A stretch of 11,311 nt of DNA from an uncultured Clostridia bacterium (lineage in GTDB: Bacteria; Bacillota; Clostridia; Oscillospirales; Acutalibacteraceae), in contig CANQGN010000036.1 of assembly GCA_947623215.1 (NCBI GenBank), positions 1-11,311 on the forward strand, given 5' to 3'. Below the pieces are notes generated by a model. The model did no database searches and was not told the DNA's origin. It saw only the letters and a list, made by a program, of their open reading frames with translations. The first letter of the stretch is position 1, and every line of letters starts with the position of its first letter. The position numbers and the translations under genes were made by a program. Positions 8,461-11,311 of the stretch are shown here, one piece after another.

Positions 8461-9669
8461 ATGAAAGCCTTATCCAAACTGTTTGCCACACCCGCCCGCA
8501 CCGCCGTTACCCTTTGCGTGCTGCTGGCGCTGCTTACCGCCGCCACGGTGGGCATTGCAAGCGCCGTAACCAAAGGCAACGTCATCGGCAACGAAAACGC
8601 CCTGAACGTCGCCCTGGCGGACGCCGGCGTTGCCCCCCTGGCCGCCGAGGCTACCAGTGTGGATCTCGACCGGGAAGACGGGCGCACCGTTTACGAAGTC
8701 TCGTTTGCCGCCGACGGTTTTCATTACGAATACGAAATTTTGGCCGAAACCGGCGTGATTTTGAAAAAAGAGGTGGAACCGGTTACGGAGGCCGAAACCG
8801 GCGCCGCCCCCCTTACCGCCACCCTGTCGCTGGAGCAGGCGACCAACCTTGCCCTGCAAGACGCTGAGCAAACGGCGGCGGGCGTTACCATTTTGCGCCA
8901 GCGGCTGGAGGCCGACGACGGCCGGGCGGTGTATGAAATTGACTTTTCTACCGCCGCGCAGGCCTTTGAGTATGAAATAGACGCCCAAACCGGCGCCGTT
9001 TTAACCAAAGAAATCAAGTTGATTGCCACCGGGCAAGTCGCCTCCTCCCCCACCGCGCCAACCGGTTCTGCCGCTTCTGCCATAGCCCCCGCCCCCTCCA
9101 CCCCGGCGGCCTCCACCCCCGTCGCCTCCGGCTCGGTGGCCGTGGCCTCTACCCCGGTAGCCTCCGCCCCGGCGGCTTCCTCTAAAGCCGCCTCCAAAGC
9201 CGCTTCGTCCGCCGCCTCCGGCCTGACATTGGAGCAGGCCAAGGCCAAGGCTCTGGCCGACGCCGGTGTAAAAGCCGCCGACGCCGCCTTTACCGAGCAA
9301 AAGCAGGATTATGACGACGGCCGCGCGGTGTACGAGTTTACCTTCTCTACCGCCTCTACCCGGTATGAATACGAAATCGCCCGCGCAAACGGGCAAATTC
9401 TCAAGCGGGAATCTACCGCTCTTACCACCGCTTCGGTCGCCTCTACCGGCGGCGCAGACATTGGGGTAGACAAGGCCAAATCCATCGCTTTGCAGCAGGC
9501 CGGGCTTTCGGCCTCGCAGGTGCGGTTTGAAAAAGCCAAGCGCGACCGCGAAGACGGCCGCACGGTGTACGAGGTAGAATTTGTAGACAAAAACCGCGTG
9601 AGCTACGAATACGTGATAGACGCCCAAACCGGCGCGATTTTAGAGTCAGATATCGACCGCGACGACTAA
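8461..9669 (+). CDS. Secreted or anchored protein with four PepSY domains
   Basis: This 402-residue protein has a Lys/Arg-containing start, a hydrophobic segment (about 15-34) and a possible signal-peptidase site after ASA (33-35). It is probably exported or N-terminally anchored. Four PepSY-like repeats follow, near residues 43-106, 121-187, 254-318 and 334-402. Each has a helix with an 'ALxxAG' type pattern, a DDGR or EDGR turn then VYE, a YEYEI-type strand, and a final TGxIL strand. A low-complexity Ala/Ser/Pro/Thr/Val linker (about 193-253) separates the two pairs. PepSY domains are often found in peptidase propeptides and secreted proteins and are thought to inhibit or bind partners. No peptidase, kinase or cell-wall sorting motif is present. 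AAAGGAAG (8443-8450) lies upstream of the ATG. It stands alone between terminators and no clear promoter is visible. The function is unknown. Confidence 0.88.
   Translation: MKALSKLFATPARTAVTLCVLLALLTAATVGIASAVTKGNVIGNENALNVALADAGVAPLAAEATSVDLDREDGRTVYEVSFAADGFHYEYEILAETGVILKKEVEPVTEAETGAAPLTATLSLEQATNLALQDAEQTAAGVTILRQRLEADDGRAVYEIDFSTAAQAFEYEIDAQTGAVLTKEIKLIATGQVASSPTAPTGSAASAIAPAPSTPAASTPVASGSVAVASTPVASAPAASSKAASKAASSAASGLTLEQAKAKALADAGVKAADAAFTEQKQDYDDGRAVYEFTFSTASTRYEYEIARANGQILKRESTALTTASVASTGGADIGVDKAKSIALQQAGLSASQVRFEKAKRDREDGRTVYEVEFVDKNRVSYEYVIDAQTGAILESDIDRDD
9037..9219 (+). repeat. Degenerate GC-rich repeat encoding an Ala/Ser/Pro/Thr linker
   Basis: This part of the PepSY gene is built from imperfect copies of short units such as GCCTCC and ACCCC, encoding ASTPVAS-like peptides and a Ser-Lys-Ala-Ala-Ser run near the end. 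It is low complexity at both DNA and protein level. It probably forms a flexible, disordered spacer and could vary in length between strains by slippage. Confidence 0.65.
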
Positions 9670-9697
9670 GGACATTTTCCAAGTAACCAAACCAACT

Positions 9698-9735
9698 GCA
9701 AAGACCGGCACCGCGCAGGCCCTGCCGGTTTTTGC
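9698..9735 (+). terminator. Intrinsic terminator after the PepSY gene
   Basis: A 13-bp stem (9698-9710 with 9723-9735) has one G-T wobble and a 12-base loop. The core is ACCGGCA and TGCCGGT, and the right arm runs into TTTTT at 9729-9733. It separates the PepSY gene from the reductase gene. Confidence 0.8.
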
Positions 9736-9764
9736 TGCCATTTTGAAGGAGGGAGCAACCCGCC

Positions 9765-10967
9765 ATGCTTTACCGCAACGACCGCACCGGCCGCCCCATT
9801 TCGCAGCTGGGCTTCGGCTGTATGCGCTTTACCAAAAAAGGCGGCGGCATAGACTACGAAAAAGCCCGCCGCGAGGTAGAGCTGGCCGTTCGGCTGGGGG
9901 TGAATTATTTTGACACCGCCTACATTTACCCCGGCAGCGAGGCCTGCCTGGGCCGCATTTTAGAAGAAACCGGCCTGCGGGAACAGGTGGCGGTGGCCAC
10001 CAAGCTGCCGCAGTACCTGCTGCGCTCCGCCGGGGCGATTGATAAAATATTTAACGAAGAGCTCGCCCGCCTGCGCACCGACTACGTAGACTATTACCTG
10101 ATGCACATGTTTACCGACTACGCCGAGTGGGAGCGGCTGCAAAGCCTTGGCATAGAAGCGTGGATAGCAAAGCAAAAGGCCGCCGGGCGCATTCGCAGCG
10201 TGGGGTTCTCGTACCACGGCGAGGCGGGCATGTTCCTGCGGCTGCTGGAGGCTTACGACTGGGACTTTTGCCAAATTCAGTATAATTACTTAGACGAACA
10301 CACCCAGGCCGGGCTCACGGGGCTGCGCGCGGCGGCGGAGCGGGGGGTGCCGGTCATCATTATGGAACCGCTGCGGGGCGGCAAGCTGGCCAATTTACCG
10401 GAAGAAGCGGTTCGGCTGGCGGCGCAGCACGCGCCGGGTAAGACCCCAGCCGCGCTGGGGCTGCGCTGGCTGTGGGACCAACCGGCGGTTACCTGCGTAC
10501 TCTCGGGCATGAACAGCGAGCAAATGATAGAAGAAAACTGCGCCGTAGCCTCGGCCGCCGCGCCGGGGTGCCTGTCGCCCGGCGAACGGGCGGCGGTAGA
10601 CGAGCTGCGGCAGTTTATTCGCAGGCGAGAGAAGGTGGGCTGCACCGGCTGCCGCTACTGTATGCCCTGCCCCAAGGGAGTAGACATACCCGGCTGCTTT
10701 ACCTACTACAACCGCATGTATATGGAGAAAAAGAACCCCGCCCGCATGGAATTTGCCCAAAACATGGCGCTCCGCCGCCAGCCCGGCTTTGCCAGCCAGT
10801 GCATTGGCTGCGGCAAGTGCGAGCGTGCCTGCCCCCAGCACCTGCCCATTCGCGCCTTGTTAAAAGAGGCGGACAAAGCCCTGCGCCCCCTGCCCTTTAA
10901 GCTGGCCCTTTCTGTCGCCCGCCGGTGGGCGCTGCGCGAGGGCAAGCCGAACCAACAGGACGGCTAA
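9765..10967 (+). CDS. Aldo/keto reductase with C-terminal 4Fe-4S domain
   Basis: This is a 400-residue cytoplasmic oxidoreductase. Residues 1-285 form the aldo/keto reductase barrel, with the usual catalytic tetrad visible: D50 and Y55 in FDTAYIY, K80 in ATK, and H114 in YYLMH. The C-terminal part carries two cysteine clusters. The first is CTGCRYCMPC (C293, C296, C299, C302) and the second is CIGCGKCERAC (C346, C349, C352, C356), each ending in Cys-Pro as in ferredoxins. This pattern probably binds two 4Fe-4S clusters and is common in aldo/keto reductases of anaerobes. Electrons probably pass between a carbonyl or other substrate, NAD(P)H and ferredoxin. The true substrate is unknown for this group. 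AAGGAGG (9746-9752) is 12 bases before the ATG. No promoter is evident after the preceding terminator. A terminator follows. Confidence 0.95.
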   Translation: MLYRNDRTGRPISQLGFGCMRFTKKGGGIDYEKARREVELAVRLGVNYFDTAYIYPGSEACLGRILEETGLREQVAVATKLPQYLLRSAGAIDKIFNEELARLRTDYVDYYLMHMFTDYAEWERLQSLGIEAWIAKQKAAGRIRSVGFSYHGEAGMFLRLLEAYDWDFCQIQYNYLDEHTQAGLTGLRAAAERGVPVIIMEPLRGGKLANLPEEAVRLAAQHAPGKTPAALGLRWLWDQPAVTCVLSGMNSEQMIEENCAVASAAAPGCLSPGERAAVDELRQFIRRREKVGCTGCRYCMPCPKGVDIPGCFTYYNRMYMEKKNPARMEFAQNMALRRQPGFASQCIGCGKCERACPQHLPIRALLKEADKALRPLPFKLALSVARRWALREGKPNQQDG

Positions 10968-10993
10968 GAAAAATAACCCGAACGCACCCCGGC

Positions 10994-11036
10994 ACGGCGC
11001 CCGCCTTTTTTCCTCAAAAAAGCGAGCGCCGTTTTT
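10994..11036 (+). terminator. Intrinsic terminator after the reductase gene
   Basis: The left arm ACGGCGC (10994-11000) pairs with GCGCCGT (11026-11032). Inside it, after one mismatch, CGC pairs with GCG. Then, past a one-base bulge, six T pair with six A around a CCTC loop. TTTTT at 11032-11036 follows. It lies between convergent genes, and the stem may also shield the end of the leftward gene. Confidence 0.85.
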
Positions 11037-11044
11037 GTTTGCCT

Positions 11045-11311
11045 TCAGCCCTTTAAAATGCGCCGGGTGGCGGCTAAAAAGGCGTCAATTTCCCCCGGGG
11101 TGGTAAACAGCCCGGGCGACAGCCGCACCGCCCCGGTTGCAATGGTGCCCAGCCGCCGGTGAGCGGCGGGGGCGCAGTGCAGCCCCGCCCGCAGGGCAAA
11201 GCCCAGGGCGTTGTAGCGGGCCCCGGCCTCGTCGCTCGGCAAGGTGCCCACGTTAAAGTCCAGCACCGGCACAAAACGCTCCGGCGTGGGGGGCGGGGCG
11301 TACAGGGTAAC
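11045..11311 (-). CDS. Cysteine desulfurase family (class V aminotransferase), C-terminal fragment
   Basis: The frame runs from the window edge (11311) to the TGA at 11047-11045, giving 88 residues. An internal GTG at 11272 is not the start. The motif RAGLHCAP contains the Cys expected to carry persulfide in NifS/SufS-like enzymes. The following HRRLGT and GAVRLSPG, and the final PGEIDAFL segment, match the C-terminal domain of group II cysteine desulfurases and related PLP-dependent enzymes. These take sulfur from cysteine for iron-sulfur cluster assembly or other sulfur transfer. The PLP-lysine domain lies outside the window. The gene converges on the Fe-S reductase gene, with only the terminator between them. 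Whether it is a true desulfurase or another member of the class V fold cannot be settled from this part. Confidence 0.82.
   Translation of the reverse strand, partial: VTLYAPPPTPERFVPVLDFNVGTLPSDEAGARYNALGFALRAGLHCAPAAHRRLGTIATGAVRLSPGLFTTPGEIDAFLAATRRILKG

Noticed and set aside
9001..9627. Long minus-strand Gly-rich open frame (208 codons) opposite the PepSY gene
   Set aside because: It is a shadow of the GC-rich Ala/Ser linker, low in complexity and without a ribosome binding site.

Overview
The window looks like an anaerobic, GC-rich member of the Clostridia, probably an Oscillospiraceae/Ruminococcaceae-type gut bacterium. The evidence is a type III glutamine synthetase, a PdaB-like polysaccharide deacetylase, an aldo/keto reductase with a ferredoxin-like tail, good sigma-A promoters, Firmicutes-style Shine-Dalgarno sites and many intrinsic terminators. 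The species cannot be named from the sequence. I see no rRNA, tRNA, CRISPR array, transposase or phage gene.

Layout. (1) 1-311: the C-terminal end of a family 8 polysaccharide lyase, closed by a strong hairpin at 332-380. (2) 385-1155: a membrane-anchored PdaB-like deacetylase. (3) 1161-1195: a hairpin between convergent genes. (4) 4503 down to 1219, minus strand: a three-gene ABC exporter operon. It encodes a large permease with an extracytoplasmic M1-peptidase-like domain that stops before any zinc site, then an ATPase, then a second permease. It has a clear promoter at 4593-4622 and an inverted repeat in its leader. (5) 4504-4903: a divergent, partly AT-rich control region with a second promoter facing right at 4845-4873. 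(6) 4904-8373: a MATE efflux gene and glnN, joined by an ATGA overlap and ended by a terminator at 8383-8422. (7) 8461-9669: a secreted or anchored protein with four PepSY domains and an Ala/Ser/Pro/Thr linker, followed by a terminator. (8) 9765-10967: a 4Fe-4S aldo/keto reductase, followed by a terminator. (9) 11045-11311, minus strand: the C-terminal end of a cysteine desulfurase family protein, cut by the window edge.

How the genes relate. The only clear functional units are the ABC operon and the MATE-glnN pair. The other genes look like single-gene units separated by terminators. The two features most worth a second look are the truncated M1-like domain on the ABC permease and the translational coupling of a drug/metabolite antiporter to glutamine synthetase. 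I do not see strong evidence for a wholly new system. Most genes belong to recognisable families.
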